Shown here piece after piece: positions 1-7,999 of a DNA stretch of 64,000 nt. The number at the start of each line of letters is the position of its first letter. The first letter of the stretch is position 1. A model generated the notes under the pieces. That model ran no database searches. It saw nothing but the letters and a program-made list of their open reading frames with translations, and had not been told where the DNA came from. Both the position numbers and the translations under genes were made by a program. The stretch is from Vulcanimicrobiota bacterium (GTDB taxonomy: Bacteria; Vulcanimicrobiota; Vulcanimicrobiia; Eremiobacterales; Eremiobacteraceae): the NCBI GenBank assembly GCA_013290125.1, contig JABCYQ010000011.1, positions 1 through 64,000 of the forward strand. The letters are read 5' to 3'.

Positions 1-614
1 TCGGGCCATCGCGATCTCGTCCAGCGCTGACCGGAAGCCCACGTGAGGATGAGCGGTGCGAAGAGCATGACGCCCATCGCATCGCCGACCCACCAGAGCC
101 GCCAGACCGAACCAAATGAAGACCACGGGATGATCTGCGCGAGCGCGAGGTTGAGGGTGCCGTTGCTTGCCGAGATCGTCATCGCGAAGATAGCGGATAT
201 CAACACGAGGCCGAGCACGTCGCGCAAGCGTTCCAAACGCGTGTCGAAATCGCCAATGCGATTGACGAGCGCGACGCCCGCGACCGGAGCAAGTGTGTTG
301 CCGATAGCGATGCCCGCCGCGGTGAGAAGCGGTTCGTTCATCATCGCGTTGCTGAAAAATGCGCCGAGCAAGATGCCCGGCCATACCCGCAGTCCGAGCA
401 AGAACAAAGCCGCGACGGCGATTCCCGTGGGTGGCCAAAAGGCGGTGACTTCTTTGGTCTGAAACGCGAAGGAGAACCCGAGCTTCGCGCCCGCGACATA
501 CAACAACGCGATGATCGCGATCTGCAGGACATCGCGACCGATGTCCGGCCTGAAGTACCAGATCGACGATCCCGGTTCTTTTTCGAAATCCGGTACGTCA
601 GATTCGCGTTTCAT
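1..614 (-). CDS. MASE1-domain integral membrane sensor (partial, 3' end outside window)
   Basis: The reading frame starts with ATG at 614 on the minus strand and stays open to the window edge, so only the first ~204 residues are present. They form a hydrophobic multi-pass segment with the MASE1 signatures KLGFSF, EVTAFWPPTGIA, LRVWPGILLGAF and WWVGDAMGVM. MASE1 is a membrane-associated sensory domain usually attached to a histidine kinase, GGDEF or EAL output module. That output half lies outside the window, so the output is unknown. The start follows a short charged cytoplasmic head of about 25 residues. The gene is separated by 12 bp from the next minus-strand gene upstream. The domain call is confident; the complete function cannot be given. 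Confidence 0.82.
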   Translation of the reverse strand, partial: MKRESDVPDFEKEPGSSIWYFRPDIGRDVLQIAIIALLYVAGAKLGFSFAFQTKEVTAFWPPTGIAVAALFLLGLRVWPGILLGAFFSNAMMNEPLLTAAGIAIGNTLAPVAGVALVNRIGDFDTRLERLRDVLGLVLISAIFAMTISASNGTLNLALAQIIPWSSFGSVWRLWWVGDAMGVMLFAPLILTWASGQRWTRSRWP

Positions 615-626
615 GGAAACGCGATC

Positions 627-947
627 TTAAAGATCAAGCGGCGCAAACGAAGCCCACTGGTCGCGGCTTTCGGCGACATCGCTGACCTTGACGTAGTCGC
701 ACGCGGCATTGAAGCGCTCCCACATCGCGAGTACCGCGCGATTGCTATGCGCCTTGTCGATGGCCTTGTGCGATTTCCATTCGAAGATCTCGAGGACGGT
801 GCCGTCCTTCGCGCGCACGATGATCGGAGTTCGCTTCGTCGCGAGCGATTCGCGCCGCAACGTCTTGACGTGATCGCGCATCAGCTGCTCTAAAGCGCGT
901 TTCTTGCCGCGCTTAGGCCGGTAACAGGCGATACTGACCACTCCCAC
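627..947 (-). CDS. small ABM-like dimeric alpha/beta-barrel protein
   Basis: 106 residues. The GTG start at 947 is chosen because a GGGAGG ribosome-binding site lies just upstream. The pattern (VVSIACYRPK at the N-terminus, then EQLMRDHV, TPIIVRAKDGTVLEIFEW, and a later AVLAMWERF helix) resembles antibiotic-biosynthesis-monooxygenase-type (ABM/YgiN-like) ferredoxin-fold barrels, which act as small cofactor-free oxygenases or as binding proteins. No catalytic residue can be assigned. It lies just upstream of the MASE1 sensor on the same strand and could be co-transcribed with it. The family call is tentative. Confidence 0.6.
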   Translation of the reverse strand: MGVVSIACYRPKRGKKRALEQLMRDHVKTLRRESLATKRTPIIVRAKDGTVLEIFEWKSHKAIDKAHSNRAVLAMWERFNAACDYVKVSDVAESRDQWASFAPLDL

Positions 948-1034
948 GTCGTCCTCCCAATCCGCTCAGCTGCGGGTACCGGTAGGAATTCGCTGGGAAC
1001 GCTATTGGAACGGTTCGGCTAAAACCCCTACGAG

Positions 1035-1532
1035 TTAGGGATTCGAAGATGGGGCGGGGACGGGTACGCGCGGCTCGTTCGTCAGCGCGGGTACCGGATG
1101 CATCGGCATGCGCATGGCCGCGGAGAGTCCGAGCGCCTGGGCAACGTCATATGCGTCGTTCGTTAGGATGTTCGTGCCGCACGTGAGATCGTATGATCGC
1201 GCACCCTTCCACCAAACGAAGAGGGACGTGCCGAACGACACGCTCTTCATGCAGTGGATCATGGGGTGGACTTTCAGAGGCATCGCCGCTTGCAGGTCGG
1301 TGAAGAACTTCGTCGTCACGGCCATAGGCACGGTCGTGGTGGCGCGCTTGTCGCCCTTGATGTACTCGGCTGCGCCCGATTGCTGGATGACGATCCGATA
1401 GCCAAGCGCGTTCGTCGAGCCTGTGTTCAAGATCACGGCCGCACCCTTGGGCACGGGCAGATACGGAACGGGAGTCGCGGCTAGCGCTGCGACGGGGACG
1501 ACCAAGGCGAGGATGACGAGCAGCTTCTTCAT
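1035..1532 (-). CDS. secreted hypothetical protein
   Basis: 165 residues beginning with a clear Sec signal peptide (MKKLLVILALVVPVAALAA, probable cleavage after ALAA). The mature part is short and has two cysteines (in MIHCMKSVSF and YDLTCGTN) that may form a disulfide. The C-terminal tail is rich in Pro, Val and Ala. I do not recognise the family. It is likely periplasmic or extracellular. The gene follows the sarcosine-oxidase-like gene by about 40 bp on the same strand, so it may be read from the same transcript. Confidence 0.65.
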   Translation of the reverse strand: MKKLLVILALVVPVAALAATPVPYLPVPKGAAVILNTGSTNALGYRIVIQQSGAAEYIKGDKRATTTVPMAVTTKFFTDLQAAMPLKVHPMIHCMKSVSFGTSLFVWWKGARSYDLTCGTNILTNDAYDVAQALGLSAAMRMPMHPVPALTNEPRVPVPAPSSNP

Positions 1533-1573
1533 GTTACTCCGTCAACGATTCGCGCGAACCGGCCGTTTCACCG

Positions 1574-2740
1574 CTACACCATGTATGTCTTGGGCGGATC
1601 GATCTCGCGCAAGATGGGGCGCTCGGCCGAAAACCCAGCGATGTCGCTCGCGGTACCGCCGTCCACCACGAGCTCTCCCAAAATGCGCCCGATCACCGAC
1701 GCGAACTTGAACGCGTGGCCGGCGCCGATCGCGAACGAGACGTTGGGATGACCGGGAATGCGATCGACCACGAAGTCGCGGTCGGGTGTAAGCGTGTAGA
1801 GGCACGTCTTCGTGCGGATCACAGGTCCGAGCGCGGTCGGCAGATAGCGGCGCATGAAGTTCTCGACGCGCGCGAGATTCTCTGTGTCCGGCTCGAACGT
1901 GCGTGAATCCGGATCCACAGGCAGGCCGCCGGCGTCTTGCGCAACTTTCGGACCTGCCTCACCGAACACGGGAAATCCGTAGAACGATGGATCATCCATC
2001 CATATCCAGACCGGAAACCGTTCCGGCGCGAACGCTGCTAAGTGCGGCGACGCGAAATACGTGACTTGTTCTTTTGTGATTTCAAGGGGCAACCGAAGTC
2101 CGAAATTCGCAAGCGCGCTGTTCGACCACGGTCCTGCGGCGATCACGAGCTTCGCGCAGCGATAGGTCGTGCCGCCGGCGCGGACTTCCAACTCACCGTC
2201 TGTGTCGCGGATCCACTCGACGGGCGCGTTGTCGCGGAGAACCGCGCCGTGCGCGCGTGCCATGCGCCGGTGCGCGTCATTGGCGCGCTCCGCCATGACG
2301 AGCCCGCTCTGACTTTGGTAGAGGCCTTCGATATCGTCGGCCAGCGTGAACTGTGGCCAGCGCCGCATGATCTCGTGCGCATCGAGCCGCTCGAAAGAGA
2401 CGTCGCACGCGGTCATAGCGTCGGCGTAGCCCTGCAGCGGAATCGCACTCACGCGCGGACCGAGATCCAACCCTCCGGTCTTGAGGACGACGCGCGTTTT
2501 TGCGTCCGACTCTAGTGCTTCCCACGATTCGTAGGCGCGTTTCGCGAGGCGCACGTAGTTCGGAGCGTGATACGAGAGCCGGATGATCCGCGAGTGGTCC
2601 TGCGATTCGCCGCGCACGTGGCCGAATTCGAACTGCTCTAGGCCGAGCACGCGCGAGCGTCCGCCGCGCGCGAGCCAATAAGCGGCACCGCTTCCGATGC
2701 CGCCGAGTCCGAGCACGATGCAATCATAGTCGCGCGCCAC
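1574..2740 (-). CDS. FAD-dependent sarcosine oxidase / N-methyl-amino-acid oxidase-like protein
   Basis: 388 residues, the usual length of monomeric sarcosine oxidase and N-methyltryptophan oxidase (MSOX/MTOX). The N-terminus has the Rossmann FAD motif GLGGIGSGAAYWLA and the family signature GESQDHSRIIRLSYH. Near the C-terminus, KTCLYTLTPDRDF matches the MSOX/MTOX segment whose cysteine binds FAD covalently, followed by GAGHAFKFA. These enzymes oxidatively demethylate secondary or tertiary amines, giving formaldehyde and hydrogen peroxide. The GTG start at 2740 overlaps the stop of the Rieske oxygenase by one base, so the two are translationally coupled. Together they suggest stepwise removal of N-methyl groups from a betaine-like compound; the actual substrate is unknown. 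Confidence 0.85.
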   Translation of the reverse strand: MARDYDCIVLGLGGIGSGAAYWLARGGRSRVLGLEQFEFGHVRGESQDHSRIIRLSYHAPNYVRLAKRAYESWEALESDAKTRVVLKTGGLDLGPRVSAIPLQGYADAMTACDVSFERLDAHEIMRRWPQFTLADDIEGLYQSQSGLVMAERANDAHRRMARAHGAVLRDNAPVEWIRDTDGELEVRAGGTTYRCAKLVIAAGPWSNSALANFGLRLPLEITKEQVTYFASPHLAAFAPERFPVWIWMDDPSFYGFPVFGEAGPKVAQDAGGLPVDPDSRTFEPDTENLARVENFMRRYLPTALGPVIRTKTCLYTLTPDRDFVVDRIPGHPNVSFAIGAGHAFKFASVIGRILGELVVDGGTASDIAGFSAERPILREIDPPKTYMV

Positions 2741-3864
2741 TACTCCCCCAGCCGGTCGTTGATATAGCGACGCATGTCGAGACTCCAGCTCTCCATCGGC
2801 GCGTAGAAACCGTGCTCCCAGACGCGCGACGTCATGCCGCGCTGGACGCTCTCGCAGATCGCCCAGTCCTGGCGGTTCGTGAGATCCCAGAAATCGCCGG
2901 CATCGGATGGATCGAACGTTGATTTTGCGATCTCGTCAGGATGGAACAAGAAGTCGCACACGATCGTGGTGCGCGCGGGGCCGCGCGGGAAGAGCGCAAA
3001 CGCGACCACGTGGTCTGCGGAGAGACTCAACATGCAGTTCGGATAGATGAGTTCGCCTTTATGCCGCGAGCGCTCGTCTTCGTCGAGCCCCGCGAATTGC
3101 GCCCGCGAAGTCGTGCCGCTGAACGTGAACGTGTTGGCGCCTTCGCGATGCGGGATGCCGCGCTCCCAGTCGAGATCGGCGCCGCCTTTCACGCGAAACG
3201 CAGGCACCACCGCGCACAATTCCGGATGCACGCCAGCGCAATGGTAGCACTCGTTGTAGTTCTCGAGGATGACTTTCCAATTCGCCGCGACGTCGTAGTG
3301 CAGCGTCTTGCCCGTTCGAAGTTGGGCTAGCGGATAGCGCTGTAGCCGCGCCGGCACGCCGTCTAGCTGATCGGCCAAAGATGCGCGCGCCGGTTGCGGA
3401 CTGTGCAGCGAAAGATTGACGAACACGAATCCGCCCCACGTGTCCACGTCGACCGCGTGCAGCGGAAGCTCGTCTTTCAAAACCCCGTCTTCTTCGGTGA
3501 GAAACGGCGCTGTGCGCAGCCGCCCATCGAGCTCGTACGTCCACGAGTGATACGGACAACGGATCGCGCCGGGCAGCGAACCACTCGATTCTTCTGCGAC
3601 GAGTCGGCTGCCGCGATGCCGGCAGACGTTGAAGTGCGCGTGGAGCATGCCGTCTTTAGCACGGGTGATGAAGACGCTTTCGCCGGCGACGTCGATCGCC
3701 ACGTAGTCGCCCGGATTCGTCACGCGCTCTTCACGGCAAGCGAAAAACCATTCGCGCACGAAGATGCGCTCGCGTTCGCGCGCGAACTCGGATTCATCGA
3801 CATACGAAGCGCGCGGAAGCGTTTGCTCGAGACTCGTCTTGACGGGCCGTGACGGGGAACTCAC
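2740..3864 (-). CDS. Rieske non-heme iron oxygenase, alpha subunit
   Basis: 374 residues. The N-terminal Rieske domain has CxH at C81/H83 and CxxH at C103/H106, which bind the [2Fe-2S] cluster. The catalytic domain has NWKVILENYNECYHC..H, with the histidines of the mononuclear iron 2-His-1-carboxylate site. Length and motifs resemble the choline/glycine-betaine/stachydrine-type oxygenases (GbcA, CntA-like) more than aromatic dioxygenases. Such enzymes need a flavin/[2Fe-2S] reductase, and none is encoded nearby. The GTG start is at 3864. The downstream sarcosine-oxidase-like gene overlaps by one base, which supports a role in demethylating quaternary amines. Substrate assignment is inference from family and pairing. 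Confidence 0.85.
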   Translation of the reverse strand: MSSPSRPVKTSLEQTLPRASYVDESEFARERERIFVREWFFACREERVTNPGDYVAIDVAGESVFITRAKDGMLHAHFNVCRHRGSRLVAEESSGSLPGAIRCPYHSWTYELDGRLRTAPFLTEEDGVLKDELPLHAVDVDTWGGFVFVNLSLHSPQPARASLADQLDGVPARLQRYPLAQLRTGKTLHYDVAANWKVILENYNECYHCAGVHPELCAVVPAFRVKGGADLDWERGIPHREGANTFTFSGTTSRAQFAGLDEDERSRHKGELIYPNCMLSLSADHVVAFALFPRGPARTTIVCDFLFHPDEIAKSTFDPSDAGDFWDLTNRQDWAICESVQRGMTSRVWEHGFYAPMESWSLDMRRYINDRLGE

Positions 3865-3957
3865 ATCGAACGCTTACGGGCGGCATACGCAGCGCCCTCC
3901 TGCGTTCGTCAGTGAGGGGAGGAGCGAAGCCTGACCCTTCGAACCTAAACGTTCGGC

Positions 3958-4044
3958 GCCGAAGTGGCGAAATTGGCAGACGCGCAAGTTTCAGGTACTT
4001 GTGTCCGCAAGGATGTGCAGGTTCAAGTCCTGTCTTCGGCACCA
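3958..4044 (+). tRNA. tRNA-Leu (anticodon CAG)
   Basis: The 7-bp acceptor stem GCCGAAG/CTTCGGC closes the molecule, followed by discriminator A and an encoded CCA. The anticodon stem CAAGT/ACTTG encloses the loop TTCAGGT, giving anticodon CAG, which reads CUG leucine codons. The long variable arm (GTGTCCGCAAGGATGTG region) is the class II feature expected of tRNA-Leu. The T arm GTTCAAGTCC is canonical. Length is 87 nt including CCA. It lies between the divergent Rieske gene and glutamate dehydrogenase. Confidence 0.96.
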
Positions 4045-4209
4045 AACCCTTACAAATGCAGGGTCGACGCATTCGCCGTTTGCGTGATCTCGCGCACGCA
4101 TGCTGACGGGAGTTTCGTCCCCTCGCCGCAGAAGCCAAGCAGCCCTGACCCACTAGAGTCTAGGCCGCAACGCACTGTCGTGCTCGTCTAAACACGCGAA
4201 AGGATCTTC

Positions 4210-5487
4210 ATGTCGTCAACGATCGATCGATCCGCAGCGCAAGGTTCGCGCAACGTCTGGGAGATGGCGCAGGCACAGTTGGATGATGTCGCACTGCTGC
4301 TCGAGCTCAACCCGGGCATCCACGCTTTTCTCCGCTCACCCAAGCGCGTGCTCACGGTCTCGGTGCCGTGCGAGATGGACGACAGGTCGTATCGCGTCTT
4401 CGAAGGCTATCGCGTGCAGCACAACATGTCGCGCGGTCCGGCCAAGGGCGGCATCCGTTTCCATCCGGATGTGACGCTCGACGAAGTCAAAGCGCTTGCG
4501 ATGTGGATGTCGTGGAAGTGCGCGCTCGTCGACATCCCATTCGGCGGAGCGAAGGGCGGCATCATCTGCGATCCCAAGAACATGAGCATGCGCGAACTCG
4601 AACACATGACCCGGCGTTACACGAGTGAGATATCGATCATCATCGGGCCCGAACGCGACATCCCTGCCCCCGACGTCTATACGACACCGCAGATCATGGC
4701 GTGGATCATGGACACTTTCTCCATGATGCGCGGCTACTCGATCCCCGGAGTCGTGACGGGCAAGCCGATCGCGATCGGCGGATCGCTCGGTCGCGACAAG
4801 GCCACGGCGCGCGGCTGCATGTTCGTGATCGACGAAGCGTTGCGAGAGCTGGGCATCTCGGCCGATGGCGCTCGCGTCGCGATCCAAGGGTTCGGCAATG
4901 CCGGTCTGCATGCTGCAGAGTTGATGAGCGTGGCCGGCTATAAGATCGTGGCGGTCTCCGACAGCCGAGGCGGCATCGCGAACGCCAAGGGAATCGACGT
5001 GAAGAAACTCATCGCGCACAAATCGGAAACGGGATCGGTAGTCGGCTTCAGCGGCGGCGACGCGATGTCGAACAAGGATGTGCTCGAGTGCGATTGCGAC
5101 GTGCTCATCCCCGCTGCGCTCGAGAAAGTCATCACGGCCGAGAACGCGCCGCGCATCAAAGCGAAGGTCGTGGCCGAAGCGGCCAACGGCCCGACACTCC
5201 CCGAAGCGGACAGCATTCTCTTCGATCGCGGCATCATGGTGCTGCCCGATATCCTCGCGAACGCGGGCGGCGTCACCGTTTCGTATTTCGAGTGGGTGCA
5301 AGATCTTCAGGAGAATTTCTGGGACGAAGAAGAGGTGAACGCGCGCCTCAAACGGACCATGGTGCGCGCATTCAAGGCGACGTACGAAAAGGCCAAGCAG
5401 CACAAGATCAACATGCGCCGAGGCGCTTACGTCCTCGCCGTCGGCCGCGTCGCGGAAGCGACGATGTTGCGCGGTGTCTACCCGTAA
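4210..5487 (+). CDS. gdhA: Glu/Leu/Phe/Val family glutamate dehydrogenase
   Basis: 425 residues, typical of hexameric NAD-type glutamate dehydrogenases (GudB/RocG-like). It interconverts glutamate and 2-oxoglutarate plus ammonia in the cytoplasm. Visible motifs: substrate-binding GPAKGGIRFHP (76-86), catalytic-lysine segment IPFGGAKGGI (109-118), PAPDVYT, GGSLGRDKATARG, the Rossmann dinucleotide motif QGFGNAG, and the late GGVTVSYFEW. The ATG at 4210 is preceded by AAAGGA at normal spacing. It stands alone: upstream is tRNA-Leu and about 165 bp with no gene, downstream a repeat cluster. Confidence 0.95.
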   Translation: MSSTIDRSAAQGSRNVWEMAQAQLDDVALLLELNPGIHAFLRSPKRVLTVSVPCEMDDRSYRVFEGYRVQHNMSRGPAKGGIRFHPDVTLDEVKALAMWMSWKCALVDIPFGGAKGGIICDPKNMSMRELEHMTRRYTSEISIIIGPERDIPAPDVYTTPQIMAWIMDTFSMMRGYSIPGVVTGKPIAIGGSLGRDKATARGCMFVIDEALRELGISADGARVAIQGFGNAGLHAAELMSVAGYKIVAVSDSRGGIANAKGIDVKKLIAHKSETGSVVGFSGGDAMSNKDVLECDCDVLIPAALEKVITAENAPRIKAKVVAEAANGPTLPEADSILFDRGIMVLPDILANAGGVTVSYFEWVQDLQENFWDEEEVNARLKRTMVRAFKATYEKAKQHKINMRRGAYVLAVGRVAEATMLRGVYP

Positions 5488-5491
5488 ATGA

Positions 5492-5597
5492 CTGAAGGGG
5501 CCGACTGAAGGGGCCGACTTCATGTCGGCCCACGGTCAGCCTGAAGGGGCCGACTTCAGGTCGGCCCACGGATCGAAGACGTAGAGGTCCGCCCCGT
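5492..5597. repeat. cluster of GGGCCGAC hairpin repeats plus a half GGTCCGCC element
   Basis: A truncated half unit (GAAGGGGCCGACT) is followed by two full hairpins of the form GGGCCGAC-loop-GTCGGCCC, with 5-nt loops TTCAT and TTCAG. A lone arm GAGGTCCGCCCC of a second element follows at about 5585-5596. The cluster fills the space between gdhA and the next gene. Each hairpin could form a stable RNA stem. The same unit recurs at least eight times in the window. Confidence 0.9.
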
Positions 5598-5644
5598 CGC
5601 CGCTAAGAATCAAAGCGGCCCCCTTGTCAGGAGATAGTTTGCTC

Positions 5645-6550
5645 ATGGCGGCAACTCCCCGTATCGGCATCGTCGGCGTCGGGCGCATGGGCGCGAACAT
5701 CGGCCGGCGTCTGCACGAGACGGGATACCCGGTCGTGGCGCTCTACGACGCAAATCAGTCCGTCGCAGACGAAGTCGCGCGCGAACTTGGAGCGGAATTG
5801 GTCCGCGAGCTCGCTCGCGTAACCGCAGCGTCGGACGTCATCATCACCGTTGTGACCGACGACGCCGCGATGCGTAAAGTGTTCGCGCCGACCGGCGACT
5901 CGCTTCTGACAGGCGCTGCGGGCAAGATCTTCGTCAACTGCGCGACGGTCTCGCCCGGCATCCACGTCGAAGTGGAGCGACTGGCGAAGGCCGCGGGCGC
6001 GCAATCACTCGAAGCGTGTATGGCCAGTTCGATCTCACAGGCACGCGCCGGCACCCTCTATCTCATGTGCGGCGGCGAGAGATCGGCATTCGAGCGCGTC
6101 AAACCCATGCTCGACAAGATGAGTTCTTCGCTGCGCTTCGTCGGTAAAGCCGGCGAAGCCGCGAAGGTCAAAGCTCTAGTCAACATGGTCATGAACATCA
6201 ACACCGCCGGCCTGGCCGAAGGGTTAGGCCTGGGCGAATCGCTCGGGCTGGATCTGACGATGCTGCGCGAGATCTTTGCGCAGACCGGCGCCAACTCGCG
6301 CGTCCTCGAAACCGACGGCGAGGACATGCAGAACCACGATCACGCGTGCTTTTTCTCGGCGGCGCACGCGGCGAAAGATTCCGGCATAGCGCTCGATCTC
6401 GCACACGACGCCGGACTTTCGCTGCCGCTCGCCGAGGCGACGAAGCGCCAGTTCGACGCGATGCGCGCGGCTGGGCTCGGCGAACTCGACAAGTCGGGGA
6501 TCGCCGAACTCACCTTCGCATCTCGCCGGTCAGCGGCTTTAAGAACGTAA
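5645..6550 (+). CDS. NAD(P)-dependent beta-hydroxyacid dehydrogenase (HIBADH/6PGDH-like)
   Basis: 301 residues from the ATG at 5645, chosen because AGGAG lies 11 nt upstream; a TTG at 5639 is a possible alternative. The N-terminal Rossmann motif is GIVGVGRMGANIGRRL. The substrate segment NCATVSPG follows. The catalytic lysine lies in GEAAKVKALVNMVMNIN, the signature of 3-hydroxyisobutyrate, tartronate-semialdehyde and glyoxylate/succinic-semialdehyde reductases. It reversibly oxidises a short beta-hydroxy acid with NAD(P). The exact substrate cannot be told from sequence. It is followed 51 bp downstream by the DUF5069 gene. Confidence 0.88.
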   Translation: MAATPRIGIVGVGRMGANIGRRLHETGYPVVALYDANQSVADEVARELGAELVRELARVTAASDVIITVVTDDAAMRKVFAPTGDSLLTGAAGKIFVNCATVSPGIHVEVERLAKAAGAQSLEACMASSISQARAGTLYLMCGGERSAFERVKPMLDKMSSSLRFVGKAGEAAKVKALVNMVMNINTAGLAEGLGLGESLGLDLTMLREIFAQTGANSRVLETDGEDMQNHDHACFFSAAHAAKDSGIALDLAHDAGLSLPLAEATKRQFDAMRAAGLGELDKSGIAELTFASRRSAALRT

Positions 6551-6601
6551 CTCGGTTTTCTTACTGCACTCTCGCTCGACCACCGGAGGTCACTGTAACC
6601 C

Positions 6602-7048
6602 ATGGCAACTGCAACTTCCACGAAATACATCCCGATCATCAGCTCGTCCACGACGGGACCGCTCGGTGTCGCGCACCTTCCGCGCCTGTGGACAAAACTC
6701 ACGCTCGGCAACGCCGGGCTTTTGCCCGAGGGCCACGACTACTGTGGGCAAGGATTTGACCAGATGACGATAACGGCGCTTGGTCTCGATCGCGGCAAAG
6801 TGATCGAATATGTCAAAGCCAGCAAGCCGACGTATATCCAATTCGAGTCGTGGGTCAAGACGAACGGCAAAACCGATTCAGAGACGATCAAGAAGCACAA
6901 CGCGGCCGTGCTGGGCTACAACCACGGCGACGACACATGCAAGCACATCCGCGAGACGATCGGCCTGGAGAACGCCGGCGTCAAAGACGCGGTGACGTTG
7001 AACATCCTCGAAGATCTGCACGACCTGCATCAACACGCGACGGCCTAG
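6602..7048 (+). CDS. DUF5069 family protein
   Basis: 148 residues from the ATG at 6602, with GGAGGT about 11 nt upstream. It carries the layout of DUF5069 proteins: a proline-rich start, GPLGVAHLPRLWTKLTL, then LPEGHDYC, GFDQMTITALGLD and IQFESWVK, and a histidine-rich end (HDLHQHA). The family is found in several uncultured and Verrucomicrobia-like phyla and has no known function. There is no signal peptide, so it is probably cytoplasmic. Conserved His and Cys residues could bind metal, but that is a guess. Confidence 0.75.
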   Translation: MATATSTKYIPIISSSTTGPLGVAHLPRLWTKLTLGNAGLLPEGHDYCGQGFDQMTITALGLDRGKVIEYVKASKPTYIQFESWVKTNGKTDSETIKKHNAAVLGYNHGDDTCKHIRETIGLENAGVKDAVTLNILEDLHDLHQHATA

Positions 7049-7057
7049 AATCCAAAC

Positions 7058-7102
7058 TGAAGGGGCCCGATTGGAAGGGGCCGACTTTATGTCGGCCCAC
7101 AT
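7058..7102. repeat. GGGCCGAC hairpin repeat
   Basis: A degenerate half unit (GAAGGGGCCCGATT) is followed by a full hairpin GGGCCGAC-TTTAT-GTCGGCCC ending in ACATTTTT. It lies between the ends of the DUF5069 gene and the convergent hydrolase gene, and the following T-run could let it act as a terminator for the plus-strand gene. Confidence 0.85.
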
Positions 7103-7113
7103 TTTTCCCGCTT

Positions 7114-7132
7114 GGGCAAGCGATGCTTGCCC
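7114..7132. repeat. GGGCAAGC inverted repeat (third repeat type)
   Basis: A perfect 8-bp inverted repeat GGGCAAGC-GAT-GCTTGCCC, immediately followed by CTACTACTA. A partial copy (TAGGGCAAGCATCG) is seen near 37174-37188. It sits next to the stop codon of the minus-strand hydrolase and may act as that gene's terminator. Confidence 0.75.
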
Positions 7133-7137
7133 TACTA

Positions 7138-7938
7138 CTACGGTTCGCCTCTCTGCAATAATCTCTCGATATCAGCGGTAAAGCGGTCGAACGCCGTGCG
7201 ATGAAGGTTGTGCCCTTGATCGGGATATTGGCGGATGAACACGTTCGCGCCGCCGCGCGCGCGCAACTCACGTAGGTCATCGGCAGACATCACGGAGTCC
7301 GCCGGCCCGGCGGCCATCACAACGAGCGGCTTCGGATAGGCTGCCGTCCGCGCGAGAAGATTCCAACCGCCCTCATCCACGTTATTGTCGGTCGCAAGCC
7401 GTGCGATCGGCTCGGCGGTCATGTGCCGCACGGCGTGCATCTTGCCTTCCACATCGATCGCCGGCCAGCTGGCGAGACGCTGCCGCAGATCTTTTGCCAG
7501 ATCATCGAATGGCAGTGCGAAGTCGCGCTCGGCGTCCTCGAGATATTCCGCTCGCCACGTGCCGGGCACGACGCGCAACACGGGATCGACTGCGATCACG
7601 GCGCTCGCACGCGACGCCGGACCGGCGAGAATGACGATCGCTCCGCCCCACGAGTGGCCGACGAGCGCCGCGATGTCGCCATCGACGTGCGTCGCCACGG
7701 CATCGAGATCGCGCACGCCGCGTTCGAGGGACATCGGTCTAGTGAACTCGGCAGAGTCGCCGTGACCGCGTTGGTCGTATGCGAAGACGCGATAGGCGCC
7801 GGCGAAGTGCTCTCCCAGTCGGGCCCACGCCTTGCGCGAGCTCGTCATGCCGTGAACGCAGAGCAACGCGGGCCCGCGCGTCCCCCACGACTCAAGCGTG
7901 GTGTACGCACCGTCATCGAACGTGATGCGCTGCTCCAT
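7138..7938 (-). CDS. alpha/beta-hydrolase fold protein
   Basis: 266 residues from the ATG at 7938. The frame is open further upstream, but that part would overlap the divergent EgtD-like gene, and the hydrolase fold begins right after this Met (MEQRITFDDGAYTTLESWG). Seen motifs: oxyanion-hole HGMTSSRKAW, nucleophile elbow GHSWGGAIV, an acid-bearing AAGPADSVMS region and the C-terminal histidine in QYPDQGHNLHR. It hydrolyses an unidentified ester, amide, lactone or similar substrate in the cytoplasm. The divergent methyltransferase begins about 61 bp away, so the two may share a control region. Confidence 0.83.
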   Translation of the reverse strand: MEQRITFDDGAYTTLESWGTRGPALLCVHGMTSSRKAWARLGEHFAGAYRVFAYDQRGHGDSAEFTRPMSLERGVRDLDAVATHVDGDIAALVGHSWGGAIVILAGPASRASAVIAVDPVLRVVPGTWRAEYLEDAERDFALPFDDLAKDLRQRLASWPAIDVEGKMHAVRHMTAEPIARLATDNNVDEGGWNLLARTAAYPKPLVVMAAGPADSVMSADDLRELRARGGANVFIRQYPDQGHNLHRTAFDRFTADIERLLQRGEP

Positions 7939-7999
7939 GCCGAGCGCGGTTCGAGCGCGGCGCGCAGGGACCTCCGCACGGCCCGGGCAACTGGCGGCG

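Noticed and set aside
4336-5523. 395-codon antisense frame opposite glutamate dehydrogenase
   Set aside because: Mirror frame of a GC-rich conserved gene; composition is Arg/His/Asp noise with no family motif.
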